Below are positions 25,322 through 34,111 of a stretch of DNA of 64,000 bases, piece after piece. How positions within the stretch are numbered: the first letter of the stretch is position 1; every line of letters begins with the position of its first letter. Where the stretch lies: assembly GCA_051920445.1 (NCBI GenBank), contig JBPPLN010000001.1, positions 930,001-994,000 on the forward strand, read 5' to 3'. The notes beneath the pieces are model-generated. The model did not search any database and had not been told where the DNA came from. It saw only the letters and a program-made list of their open reading frames with translations. The translations under genes were made by a program, and so were the position numbers. The stretch comes from CAG-177 sp003514385 (GTDB lineage: Bacteria > Bacillota > Clostridia > Oscillospirales > Acutalibacteraceae).

Positions 25322-25972
25322 TCATTTTAATATTATATCTTTCACATCGGCAAGAGTATCGACTATCCAGTCGGCTCCTGCCGTTTTGAATTCATTCTCG
25401 TCACCGTAGCCGCCCTCGAGCACGCCGATGCATTTGAGCCCGACGCCGTGCGCGCCGTCGATATCAAAGTTCCTGTCACCGACCATAACGGCATCCGCGA
25501 GATTATCTACTCCGAGCCCGTTGACCGCGCGGGAGATTATAACTGTTTTGTCCGCGTGCGGCTCGCCGAACGTTGCACCGGAGACGAAGTCGAACAGGTC
25601 GGATATCCCGAAATGCTCGAGTATACGATTTATAAAAAGCTCCGGCTTTGAAGAGCCGACAGCCGTTTTCACTCCCGCCGCTTTCAATTCGCGCAGGGTC
25701 GAAAGCGTGCTCGGGAAGAATTCAAGTTCATATATACCTTTTGTCGAATAGTATTCGCGGTATTTTTCGACCGCCTCGTGACAGCGTTCGCTGTCGAGTC
25801 CGCACTTGACGGAAAAGCTCGTCTCGAGCGGAGGGCCTATAAAATATTTCAGCGTCTCGCTGTCAAGCTCCGGCTCGCTCATGCTGCGCAGGGCATACTG
25901 CACGGAGGCAAACACGCCCGCGCCTGTATCGGCAAGCGTGCCGTCAAAATCAAAAATTGCATAACGGAACAT
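25322..25972 (-). CDS. HAD-family hydrolase (phosphoglycolate phosphatase-like)
   Basis: A 216-residue HAD subfamily IA phosphatase. Motif I is D8-F-D10-G-T near the start, motif II is the G-S-S near 105, motif III a Lys near 142 (A-D-K-T), and motif IV the G-D-R-N-F-D near 172-177. The cap domain lies between motif I and II. It resembles Gph/YhcW-type phosphatases; substrates of such enzymes are broad, so only a generic name is safe. No obvious operon partner. Confidence 0.85.
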   Translation of the reverse strand: MFRYAIFDFDGTLADTGAGVFASVQYALRSMSEPELDSETLKYFIGPPLETSFSVKCGLDSERCHEAVEKYREYYSTKGIYELEFFPSTLSTLRELKAAGVKTAVGSSKPELFINRILEHFGISDLFDFVSGATFGEPHADKTVIISRAVNGLGVDNLADAVMVGDRNFDIDGAHGVGLKCIGVLEGGYGDENEFKTAGADWIVDTLADVKDIILK

Positions 25973-26001
25973 GGTTCTACCTCTTTCGGTTTGATAGAGC
26001 T

Positions 26002-26030
26002 ATGATAACATAAAACATTTTGATTTACAA
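26002..26030 (-). promoter_or_regulatory. promoter of the HAD gene
   Basis: TTGTAA, 17 bases and TATCAT on the minus strand, 30 bases before the HAD start. The -35 overlaps the divergent one by five bases. Confidence 0.45.
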
Positions 26031-26052
26031 CCGAGTTGGCGTGTGATATAAT
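26024..26052 (+). promoter_or_regulatory. promoter of the aminotransferase-trpS pair
   Basis: TTTACA, 17 bases and a perfect TATAAT on the plus strand, about 60 bases before the ATG. Confidence 0.55.
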
Positions 26053-26112
26053 TTTAAGTTATAAAGGTTATATATACTTATAATCCGTCTCCGGAAAGGA
26101 AGTAGAAAAAAT

Positions 26113-27306
26113 ATGGAATACTGTTTTTCCGATAAAATAGCGTCGCTCAAGCCCTCCGCTATCAGAGAGGTGCTCAAGGCAACAAGCGTGCCGGGCATGA
26201 TACCGTTCGCCGCAGGCAACCCCGCTCCCGACGCATTCCCCGTCGCCGAGGTTCAGGAGATAGCCGCAGACATACTCAAAAACCGCCCGATAGACGCGCT
26301 CCAGTACGGCGTGACTGAGGGCTACCCCGAGCTTATCAGCCTGATAAAAACAAGAATGAAATCAAAATACGGCATTGGCCGCGACTTTGATTCGATTATA
26401 ATCACGAGCGGCGCGCAGCAGGTCATGGATCTTTCGACCAAAGTTCTCTGCAACGAGGGCGATGTCGTTATCTGCGAGAGCCCGTCGTTCATCGGCTCGC
26501 TCAACTGCTTCCGCTCATATAACGCGAAGCTCGTCGGCGTGCCCGTCGATGCGGACGGCATGAATATCGAGGCTCTCGAAAAGGCCCTTGACGAGAACCC
26601 GAACGCAAAAATGATATATACTATTCCGAACTTTCAGAACCCCGCGGGCGTTACGATGTCGCTCGAGAAGCGCCGCAAGCTCTATGAGCTCGCCAAGGCG
26701 CACAATGTTATGATTCTCGAGGATAACCCCTACGGCGATCTGCGCGTTGCGGGCGAAGATGTTCCGAATATAAAGAGCTTCGACGAGGACGGAATCGTCA
26801 TTTATTCAGGCTCGTTCTCGAAGATTCTTGCGCCAGGCATCCGTATCGGCTTCACGGTCGCTCCCGCTCCTGTAGTCGCGAAGATGACCGTCGGCAAGCA
26901 GGCGGTCGATGTTCACACAACCCAGCTGATGCAGATGATAGTCGCCGAGTGGATGAAGAGATACGATGTTGACGAGCACATCGAGAAGATAAGAAAGATA
27001 TACCGCAGAAAGCTCAATCTCATGTGCGATATGATAGACAGCGAGCTCGGCGACGCGGTCAGCTATGTCCGTCCCGAGGGCGGTCTGTTCATCTGGTGCG
27101 AGCTGCCCGAGGATGTTGACGCGCTTGAGTTCGTCAAAAAATCCGCCGAGAACATGGTCGCGCTCGTCCCCGGCACCGCGTTTTTGACCGATGTCAACGG
27201 AAAGAGCAACGCAGTCAGATTCAATTTCTCGACCCCTGCGGACGACAAGATTGCCGAGGGCATGAAGATCCTCGGCAGGGTTCTTAAAGAAATGAGAGGA
27301 GAATAA
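26113..27306 (+). CDS. PLP-dependent aminotransferase, class I/II (2-aminoadipate type)
   Basis: A 397-residue fold-type I PLP enzyme. The aspartate-aminotransferase-like pattern is clear: Y-G-V-T-E-G-Y-P-E-L near 64-73, N-P-A-G near 177, D-N-P-Y near 206-209, and S-G-S-F-S-K-I-L-A-P-G near 232-242 with the PLP-binding Lys. R-F-N-F-S near 367 likely binds the substrate carboxylate. It matches the LysN/MocR-type group, but its substrate is unproven. AAAGGAAG is 8-11 bases before the ATG. trpS starts five bases after its stop. Confidence 0.87.
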   Translation: MEYCFSDKIASLKPSAIREVLKATSVPGMIPFAAGNPAPDAFPVAEVQEIAADILKNRPIDALQYGVTEGYPELISLIKTRMKSKYGIGRDFDSIIITSGAQQVMDLSTKVLCNEGDVVICESPSFIGSLNCFRSYNAKLVGVPVDADGMNIEALEKALDENPNAKMIYTIPNFQNPAGVTMSLEKRRKLYELAKAHNVMILEDNPYGDLRVAGEDVPNIKSFDEDGIVIYSGSFSKILAPGIRIGFTVAPAPVVAKMTVGKQAVDVHTTQLMQMIVAEWMKRYDVDEHIEKIRKIYRRKLNLMCDMIDSELGDAVSYVRPEGGLFIWCELPEDVDALEFVKKSAENMVALVPGTAFLTDVNGKSNAVRFNFSTPADDKIAEGMKILGRVLKEMRGE

Positions 27307-27311
27307 CATAT

Positions 27312-28322
27312 ATGGAAAATCAGACTCCCGAACGCCGCCAGCGCGTTCTCAGCGCAATTCAGCCGACCGCGATTCCGACCCTCGGCAACTATCTCGGCGC
27401 TCTGCGCAACTGGAAAGCGATGAGCGACGACTACGACTGCGTCTACGCCGTTGCCGACCTACACGCGATAACCGTCAGGCAGGATCCCGCGACTCTCAGA
27501 CGCCAGACAATGGAGGCTTTTGCGCTCCTGCTCTCGATAGGACTCGACCCGGATAAGAACGTTGTGTTCGTCCAGAGCCATGTCAACACCCACGCCCAGC
27601 TCGCGTGGATTCTCGACTGCTACACCCAGTTCGGCGAGGCCTCGAGAATGACCCAGTTCAAAGACAAATCCCAGAAGCACGCGGACAATGTCAATGTCGG
27701 TCTCTTCGCCTATCCCGTGCTCATGGCTGCGGACATCCTGCTCTATCAGGCAAACTATGTGCCCATCGGCGAGGATCAGAAGCAGCATCTTGAGATAACC
27801 CGCAACATAGCCGAGCGCTTCAATGGAATATACGGCAACACGTTTACTATTCCCGAACCGTTTATAGGCAAGGTCGGCGCGAGAATAATGTCGCTGCAGA
27901 ATCCGAATCAGAAGATGTCGAAATCCGACCCGAACCCGAAGGCTTCCGTCTCTATTCTTGACGAGCCCTCGGTTATTATGAAGAAGTTCAAGAGCGCGGT
28001 CACGGACTCCGAAGCTGTTGTCAGATACGGCGAGGGCAAGGACGGCATCAACAACCTGATGTCCATTTATTCCTGCTGCACCGGAGCTTCGTTCGACGAG
28101 ATCGAGCGCGAGTTCGAGGGCAAGGGCTACGGCGACTTCAAAACAAAAGTCGGCGAAGCCGTTATAGAAGAGCTCACCCCCGTGCGTGAGAACTTCAACC
28201 GCATCGTAAACGACAAGGCATATCTCACCGAATGCATGGCAAAGGGCGCCGAGACTGCGCAGCGCATCTCCAAGCGCACGCTCAACAAGGTCATGAAAAA
28301 GGTCGGTTTTCTGCTCAAGTAA
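27312..28322 (+). CDS. trpS: tryptophanyl-tRNA synthetase
   Basis: A 336-residue class I synthetase charging tRNA-Trp. The HIGH-like motif is T-L-G-N-Y-L-G near 21-27, and K-M-S-K-S is near 200. V-P-I-G-E-D-Q-K-Q-H near 150-160 (nucleotide binding) is standard. The ATG follows the aminotransferase by five bases with AGGAG overlapping that gene's end, so the two are cotranscribed. No T-box leader is visible. Confidence 0.96.
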   Translation: MENQTPERRQRVLSAIQPTAIPTLGNYLGALRNWKAMSDDYDCVYAVADLHAITVRQDPATLRRQTMEAFALLLSIGLDPDKNVVFVQSHVNTHAQLAWILDCYTQFGEASRMTQFKDKSQKHADNVNVGLFAYPVLMAADILLYQANYVPIGEDQKQHLEITRNIAERFNGIYGNTFTIPEPFIGKVGARIMSLQNPNQKMSKSDPNPKASVSILDEPSVIMKKFKSAVTDSEAVVRYGEGKDGINNLMSIYSCCTGASFDEIEREFEGKGYGDFKTKVGEAVIEELTPVRENFNRIVNDKAYLTECMAKGAETAQRISKRTLNKVMKKVGFLLK

Positions 28323-28340
28323 ACAAATTCCACCAAAAAG

Positions 28341-28364
28341 AGCGTCCTTCGGGGCGCTTCTTTT
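28341..28364 (+). terminator. terminator after trpS
   Basis: AGCGTCC (28341-28347) pairs with GGGCGCT (28352-28358) around a TTCG loop, with one wobble pair, then TCTTTT. Confidence 0.75.
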
Positions 28365-28404
28365 GTTACTTTCCAAGAAGTTGCATATTTTTTGAATATA
28401 ACTC

Positions 28405-28432
28405 TTGATTTTCTGAATAATCGTTGTATAAT
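28405..28432 (+). promoter_or_regulatory. argGH promoter
   Basis: TTGATT, 16 bases and a perfect TATAAT, about 30 bases before the argG ATG. Confidence 0.65.
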
Positions 28433-28464
28433 ATGTGCATACGATGAATACGGAGGTATTTAAC

Positions 28465-29694
28465 ATGAAAGAGATCAAAAAAGTTGTGCTCGCCTATTCC
28501 GGCGGACTTGACACATCGATAATAATCCCGTGGCTCAAAGAGAACTACAACAACTGCGAGGTCGTTGCCGTTTCAGCCGATGTCGGCCAGGGCACGGAGC
28601 TCGACGGACTCGAGGAGAAGGCTCTCAAGACCGGCGCTTCCAAGCTCTATATTGAGGATCTTAAAAAGGAGTTCGTCGAGGACTACATCTTCCCGACACT
28701 TAAAGCCGGCGCCGTATACGAGCGCGACTATCTGCTCGGCACCTCGTTTGCCCGCCCGATAATCGCGAAGAGACTCGTTGAGATAGCCAAGGCCGAGGGC
28801 GCAGACGCTATCTGCCACGGCTGCACGGGCAAGGGCAACGATCAGGTGCGTTTCGAGCTCGCGATAAAGGCTTTCGCGCCCGATATGCAGATAATCGCTC
28901 CCTGGCGTATCTGGAACATCAAATCCCGTGAGGAGGAGATAGAATACGCCGAGGCTCACAATATCCCGCTCAAGATAAACCGTGAGACGAACTATTCAAA
29001 GGACAAGAACCTCTGGCACCTTTCGCACGAGGGTCTCGACCTTGAAGATCCCGCAAACGAGCCGCAGTACAACAAGCCCGGCTTCCTTGAGATCGGTCAG
29101 TCACCCGAACAGGCTCCCGACAAGCCGACCTATATCACAATAAGCTTCGAAAAGGGCGTTCCCGTTGCCGTTGACGGCGAGAAGATGGACGGCGTTACCA
29201 TGATCGAGAAGCTCAACAAGATCGGCGGCGAAAACGGCGTCGGACTTGCGGATATCGTCGAGAACCGCCTTGTCGGCATGAAGTCAAGGGGCGTTTATGA
29301 GAATCCCGCAGGCTCAATTCTCTACAGGGCTCACGAAGTCCTCGAGACTCTGACCCTCGACAGGGACACCATGCACTACAAAGAGCAGGTCGCTCTGCGC
29401 TACGCCGAGCTTGTCTACTTCGGCCAGTGGTTCACTCCTCTCAGGGAGGCGCTCGCCGCTTTCGTTGACAAGACTCAGGAGCGCGTCACCGGCGACGTCA
29501 AGCTCAAGCTCTATAAGGGCAATATAATAAATGCGGGCACCACCTCGCCCTATTCGCTCTACAGCGAAGCTTTCGCAACCTTTGACGAGGACGATGTCTA
29601 CGATCAGAAGGACTCCGCAGGCTTCATCAACCTCTTCGGTCTGCCGATAAAGGTCAAGGCCATTCTCGACGCCGAGAGAGAGGCAAAGGCATGA
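28465..29694 (+). CDS. argG: argininosuccinate synthase
   Basis: A 409-residue enzyme joining citrulline and aspartate with ATP, next-to-last step of arginine synthesis. A-Y-S-G-G-L-D-T-S near 10-18 is the PP-loop, and G-C-T-G-K-G-N-D-Q-V-R-F near 115-126 contacts citrulline and aspartate. The ATG at 28465 has CGGAGGT eight bases before; ten codons further up look like leader. It overlaps argH by four bases. The other arginine genes are not in the window. Confidence 0.96.
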   Translation: MKEIKKVVLAYSGGLDTSIIIPWLKENYNNCEVVAVSADVGQGTELDGLEEKALKTGASKLYIEDLKKEFVEDYIFPTLKAGAVYERDYLLGTSFARPIIAKRLVEIAKAEGADAICHGCTGKGNDQVRFELAIKAFAPDMQIIAPWRIWNIKSREEEIEYAEAHNIPLKINRETNYSKDKNLWHLSHEGLDLEDPANEPQYNKPGFLEIGQSPEQAPDKPTYITISFEKGVPVAVDGEKMDGVTMIEKLNKIGGENGVGLADIVENRLVGMKSRGVYENPAGSILYRAHEVLETLTLDRDTMHYKEQVALRYAELVYFGQWFTPLREALAAFVDKTQERVTGDVKLKLYKGNIINAGTTSPYSLYSEAFATFDEDDVYDQKDSAGFINLFGLPIKVKAILDAEREAKA

Positions 29695-30998
29695 AGCTCT
29701 GGGCGGGACGCTTCAGCAAAGAAGCCGATAAAAAGACCAACGATTTCAACTCCTCGATAAAAACGGACAGCCGCATGTTCAACGAGGATATCGACGGCAG
29801 CATCGCCCACGCATCGATGCTCGCCGCAAAAGGGATAATCTCCGAGGAGGACTGCAAGAAAATTCTTGCGGGACTCTCGGACATCCGAAACGACATTATC
29901 TCGGGCGAGCTGATGATAGACCCCGACGCCGAGGATATCCACACGTTTATCGAAGGCGAGCTTACTTCGAGAATCGGCGACGCGGGCAAGAGGCTCCACA
30001 CCGGGCGCAGCAGAAACGACCAGGTCGCCGTTGACATAAGGCTCTATCTCAAAAAGGATGTGCCGCAGGTCACGGGGCTCATAAACGGACTTATTGACGC
30101 TCTCGACGGCAAGGCTAAAGAATACGCCCACTGCATCATGCCGGGCTACACGCATCTTCAGCGCGCTCAGCCGATAACTTTTTCGGCGCACATCGACGCA
30201 TATATCGAGATGCTCCGCCGCGACCTCGGACGCTTTGAGGATGCCGCCGAAAGAATGAACCTCTCCCCTCTCGGCTCGGGTGCGCTCGCGGGAACAACAT
30301 ATCCCATCGACCGCGCCATGACGGCAGAAGCCCTCGGCTTTGACGGCTATATGCCCAACACCCTTGACGGCGTATCGGACAGAGACTTCTGCCTTGAGCT
30401 GCTCAGCGCGTGCTCGATACTCATGGTTCACATCTCGCGCCTGTGCGAAGAGATAATCATGTGGTGCTCGTGGGAGTTCAAATTTACCGAGCTCGACGAC
30501 GCTTTTTCGACAGGCTCGAGCATCATGCCGCAGAAGAAGAACCCCGATCTCGCGGAGCTCGCACGCGGCAAGGCAGGGCGTGTTATAGGCGACCTCTGCG
30601 GACTGCTCACGACAATGAAAGGTCTGCCGCTTGCATATAACAAAGATATGCAGGAGGACAAGGACGCAATTTTCGACGGCATGGACACGGTCAAAATGTG
30701 TCTGACGGCGCTGACTCCGATGATAGCGACGATGAAGATGATTCCCGAGAACATGAGAAAGGCTGCCGCCGGCGGATTCATAAACGCGACCGACTGCGCC
30801 GACTTCCTCGTTTCAAAGGGGCTGCCATTCCGCGATGCCTATAAAGCGACGGGCGAGCTCGTTGCACTTTGCATCAAAAAAGGCACGACGCTCGAGGAAC
30901 TGCCGATAGACGAATACAAAAGCATCTGCCCGCTTTTCGACGAGGGCGTGTATGATGCAATAAACCTCGAAAACTGCGTAACAAGGCGCGGAATGTAA
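29691..30998 (+). CDS. argH: argininosuccinate lyase
   Basis: A 435-residue lyase splitting argininosuccinate into arginine and fumarate. The fumarase-superfamily signature G-S-S-I-M-P-Q-K-K-N-P-D is near 275-286, with H-T-G-R-S-R-N-D-Q-V near 102-111 and the T-H-L-Q-R-A-Q-P near 150-157. Its ATG lies within the argG stop region (ATGA). A strong terminator follows. Confidence 0.96.
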   Translation: MKLWAGRFSKEADKKTNDFNSSIKTDSRMFNEDIDGSIAHASMLAAKGIISEEDCKKILAGLSDIRNDIISGELMIDPDAEDIHTFIEGELTSRIGDAGKRLHTGRSRNDQVAVDIRLYLKKDVPQVTGLINGLIDALDGKAKEYAHCIMPGYTHLQRAQPITFSAHIDAYIEMLRRDLGRFEDAAERMNLSPLGSGALAGTTYPIDRAMTAEALGFDGYMPNTLDGVSDRDFCLELLSACSILMVHISRLCEEIIMWCSWEFKFTELDDAFSTGSSIMPQKKNPDLAELARGKAGRVIGDLCGLLTTMKGLPLAYNKDMQEDKDAIFDGMDTVKMCLTALTPMIATMKMIPENMRKAAAGGFINATDCADFLVSKGLPFRDAYKATGELVALCIKKGTTLEELPIDEYKSICPLFDEGVYDAINLENCVTRRGM

Positions 30999-31010
30999 AA
31001 ATTAAATCAA

Positions 31011-31046
31011 CAGCCGGAGTTTCTCTCTCCGGCTGTTTTGCTTTTT
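31011..31046 (+). terminator. argGH terminator
   Basis: CAGCCGGAG (31011-31019) pairs exactly with CTCCGGCTG (31027-31035), followed by TTTTGCTTTTT. Confidence 0.88.
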
Positions 31047-31154
31047 GTGCCGCTGATTCAAGCTCTTATTTCATACGGTCGTAAGAATATAGAACGATGC
31101 AAAAACAAACTAATATGGAGAATTGAATAAAACTGAAACAAAAGCACTCTCCGG

Positions 31155-31183
31155 TTGATATCAGGGAGTGTTATTGTTATAAT
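31155..31183 (+). promoter_or_regulatory. promoter of the sugar isomerase-like gene
   Basis: TTGATA, 17 bases and TATAAT. The -35 lies in the loop of a hairpin made by CACTC...GAGTG (about 31145-31170), followed by T-rich DNA, so promoter and possible terminator or operator overlap. Confidence 0.6.
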
Positions 31184-31224
31184 CAAATCAGGTAACTTTG
31201 AGCATTTGTGAGGGGAGATACAAA

Positions 31225-32004
31225 ATGACGGGAATATATGATTGCTTCGGGTATGGTCCGGGATATGATATCTCTTTTGAAGAAAGGTACAAATTGATCA
31301 GAAAAGCGGGATTTGATTGTGTAATGTTATGGTGGAGCAATCAGTTTGGCAGAGGAGACGGTTATCGGGAGGATGTAAGACTGGCTCGAAGTGCAGGTTT
31401 ATTCGTAGAAAATATCCATGCGCCTGTGCATGAACAGAATAATCTGTCACTGGATAATCTGAGCGGAGAAAGCGTATTTCAAAGTTATCTGCAATGTGTA
31501 GCGGATTGCTGTGAATATGATATACCAACCGTAGTGATACATTTGCCAAACGATAACAATTCTTTAACTCAAATAGGAATCAGACGGTTGGCAGAGCTTA
31601 TAAACAAGGCAGAGCAAAAGAATATTCAGATTGCTTTTGAAAATTTAAGCAACATTAAAAATTTGAAAACGGTGTTAAATAAATTCACTTCAAATAATGT
31701 AGGCTATTGTTATGACAGTTGTCATCATATAAATTATGCACCGGATGAAGATTTGTTAGGAATGTATGGGAACCGTCTGATGGCAATTCATTTACATGAT
31801 AACGGCGGCAGCCACAATCAACATCAATTACCGTTCGACGGCAATATTAACTGGGATACAGTTATGGAGAAAATTGCCTGTACAGGATACCGTGGAGCAA
31901 CAACTTTGGAACCAATGAATTGGGATTATTCTCATTTGAATATTTGTCAGTTTTTGGAATTGGCTTATGAAAGGGCAAACAGACTTGATTACTTGCGGAG
32001 ATAA
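31225..32004 (+). CDS. sugar phosphate isomerase/epimerase-like TIM-barrel protein
   Basis: A 259-residue protein of the AP-endonuclease-2/xylose-isomerase-like TIM-barrel family. Likely metal ligands are E near 142 (F-E-N-L), D (C-Y-D-S-C-H-H), H (I-H-L-H-D-N) and a final E (T-L-E-P-M). Members act on free or phosphorylated sugars or inositols; the substrate is not predictable. The start at 31225 has GAGGGGAG upstream. Codon use is clearly AT-richer than both neighbours, and it has no operon partner, which suggests horizontal acquisition. Confidence 0.78.
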   Translation: MTGIYDCFGYGPGYDISFEERYKLIRKAGFDCVMLWWSNQFGRGDGYREDVRLARSAGLFVENIHAPVHEQNNLSLDNLSGESVFQSYLQCVADCCEYDIPTVVIHLPNDNNSLTQIGIRRLAELINKAEQKNIQIAFENLSNIKNLKTVLNKFTSNNVGYCYDSCHHINYAPDEDLLGMYGNRLMAIHLHDNGGSHNQHQLPFDGNINWDTVMEKIACTGYRGATTLEPMNWDYSHLNICQFLELAYERANRLDYLRR

Positions 32005-32062
32005 TGGAGACAGCGTAGTTCAAGCAGATTTCCGATTGATTCTGATTTCAATGAATACACAC

Positions 32063-32100
32063 AAAAACAGACCGGGTCTCCCCGGTCTGCTGTTATTTTT
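32063..32100. terminator. bidirectional terminator
   Basis: CAGACCGGG (32068-32076) pairs with CCCGGTCTG (32081-32089). T-rich tracts on each side let it serve both the isomerase gene and the convergent hydrolase gene. Confidence 0.8.
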
Positions 32101-32105
32101 GCTGT

Positions 32106-34040
32106 TTATGCGGGCTGAGGGAAGTATTTTCCGATAAGCTCCAGCAGCTGTTGGAACGCATCGTAGTACCCCTGAGCGCCGATGCACTCATAGAGCGCAT
32201 CGCTTATAAATTTGCTTATCGCCTCGCCGACCGCACTCAGCTTCTCTTCATTCTCGTTCGGAGCCTCGCGCTCGCCAATTTTTATCAGTATATTTTCGAG
32301 CCTCTTCTGTGCGTGCTCGGTCGCCGCAGGGTCGACTACGGTGTTGTCGAGCATCGCATTGCACTCTTCGAGCGCCGCGTCAAGCTCCGCCGCATCCTCG
32401 GGCGAGAGCGTGCTCCTGTCTATCTCCTGCGCCGGTTTCATCAGATTGTTCACTAAATCTTTCGTATTCCTGCCGATATTGAACTGCGGGAACCTGTCGG
32501 GCATGGAATAGACATCCTTGAACTCGCGATTAGTCAACAGCTCGGTCGCAAGCTTCATTATAACATCGTTCGAGCCGGTCTTTTCGTGATCCTGACCCTT
32601 GAAATAGAATGTGTGGTCGGGAAGCAGACCGACCGACGCATCAACAACGCCGTCGGGCGAGAGATGGTTGTGTGCCGTGTTCTTGCAGTGAGTGCCCTGC
32701 TGGACATAGTCCTCGCCGAGAGTCTCGCCGATATTTGCGAATTTCGCGCCCATGGAGGTCGACTCCGCGTGGATTATCCCGTCCGCATTGCTCTTGTCGT
32801 ATGATGGCACCAGGCAGTAGAGCTGATAGTCATAGTCAACTATATCAAAGACCTCGGCTCCGGCGGCGCGCATCTTTTCAATATTCGCGAATCTGTTGAC
32901 CTGCGCGCGGTGATATACTTCAACCTGCCTGCGCATCTCCGCATTCTCTTCTCCGGGCAGGACGCGCGATACTGCTTCGTCATAGTATGCCTCGGGCACG
33001 AGCGACCACATTGTGGTGCAGTTGCGAAGAATAACATTCGTCAGCCCGTCAACCGTCGCGTCGAGCGTATCGAGCAAAATCTGCTTGGGTATCATTCTTA
33101 TAACGGCGTTGAGCAGATAGCCCTCCGCTCCGCCGACAAGATTCGGCAGCAGGTTCTTGTAGAGCATCTCGTCCGAGGTGCTGAGCCTGCCGAGATAGAT
33201 ATCGCCGACTATATTCGATCCGTCGAGCGCGGGGACGATATAAACCACGCGTTCGAGGCTCGGATAGAGCTCCGGATAGCGGTCGAACAGACTGTTTGCG
33301 ATAGTGCCGCCAAGGCTTATTGCCACGACATTTATCTTGTCGTGACCCGTCTCGCGCTTTATCTGACCGATGAAATTATAGAGCTCATCGGTTATCTCGC
33401 TGTTGTTGCCGAACGAATTGTAGGCGAAATAATAGAGATGGTCTTCGCCTGCAACTTTCGAGAAGCCGTCTATCGGCACATTGCCGTATATCTCTTCTTT
33501 GTCTTCATCCGTGCATTTTGCAACGCTCTGCGGATATTTCTTGACTCTGACATCATAGATATTCTTGCCATTCGAGTCAAAAGCGTTGACATAGAGAGTA
33601 CCCTCGAGCGTCTTTCTGAATGACTCGACAAAGCCGTCATCGCGCTGGGTGACGAGCATCTTGACGAGCGGCCAGAGAAGATTTTTTATAATATATTTAG
33701 TATTCGCGTATATCGGCCAGCCGGTTATCTGCTTGCCGTCCTCGTCGACCGCTATCTCGTCGTTCTCATATAGATAGGTCTTTGACTGGCCTATGCCGTG
33801 GATAACGACCGTCGGGCTGTATTCGCAGGTTCCGCCGCATTCGGTCAGGGTGCCGGGCTTTTTCGCCTTCGCGGGCTCTGCTTTTTCGCTTTTCTGAGTG
33901 AGCGCCGCAGCGAGTCCCGATTCGTCAGCGGACGATACGTTTTCATGCTTTGCGCCGCCGTAAGATGCGGCGGATATGCCGGTCGAGAAAACAAGAGCCG
34001 CGCATAGTATCAGCGCCGCTATTTTCCTGACTGACTTCAT
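32106..34040 (-). CDS. secreted alpha/beta hydrolase (lipase-like), paralogue 1
   Basis: A 644-residue exported protein. A signal peptide (about 1-25) and a charged Ala/Glu/Lys linker precede a hydrolase core. Candidate triad: S242 in V-A-I-S-L-G-G (nucleophile elbow), D420 in N-A-D-G-I-I and H485 in G-Q-D-H-E. H-G-I-G-Q-S near 81-86 may form the oxyanion loop. The C-terminal part (about 510-644) is helical and ends in a hydrophobic stretch. The same arrangement recurs in the two units of 34112-37414 and in 55035-56948. Lipase-like activity is inferred; a PGAP1/lipase_2-type relation is possible. Confidence 0.72.
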   Translation of the reverse strand: MKSVRKIAALILCAALVFSTGISAASYGGAKHENVSSADESGLAAALTQKSEKAEPAKAKKPGTLTECGGTCEYSPTVVIHGIGQSKTYLYENDEIAVDEDGKQITGWPIYANTKYIIKNLLWPLVKMLVTQRDDGFVESFRKTLEGTLYVNAFDSNGKNIYDVRVKKYPQSVAKCTDEDKEEIYGNVPIDGFSKVAGEDHLYYFAYNSFGNNSEITDELYNFIGQIKRETGHDKINVVAISLGGTIANSLFDRYPELYPSLERVVYIVPALDGSNIVGDIYLGRLSTSDEMLYKNLLPNLVGGAEGYLLNAVIRMIPKQILLDTLDATVDGLTNVILRNCTTMWSLVPEAYYDEAVSRVLPGEENAEMRRQVEVYHRAQVNRFANIEKMRAAGAEVFDIVDYDYQLYCLVPSYDKSNADGIIHAESTSMGAKFANIGETLGEDYVQQGTHCKNTAHNHLSPDGVVDASVGLLPDHTFYFKGQDHEKTGSNDVIMKLATELLTNREFKDVYSMPDRFPQFNIGRNTKDLVNNLMKPAQEIDRSTLSPEDAAELDAALEECNAMLDNTVVDPAATEHAQKRLENILIKIGEREAPNENEEKLSAVGEAISKFISDALYECIGAQGYYDAFQQLLELIGKYFPQPA

Positions 34041-34111
34041 TTTAAAACACCGTCCTTTAAAAAGATACGGCGAACTCCGAAGATGGGGTTCGCCGTAAAT
34101 AAAACTTCAGA

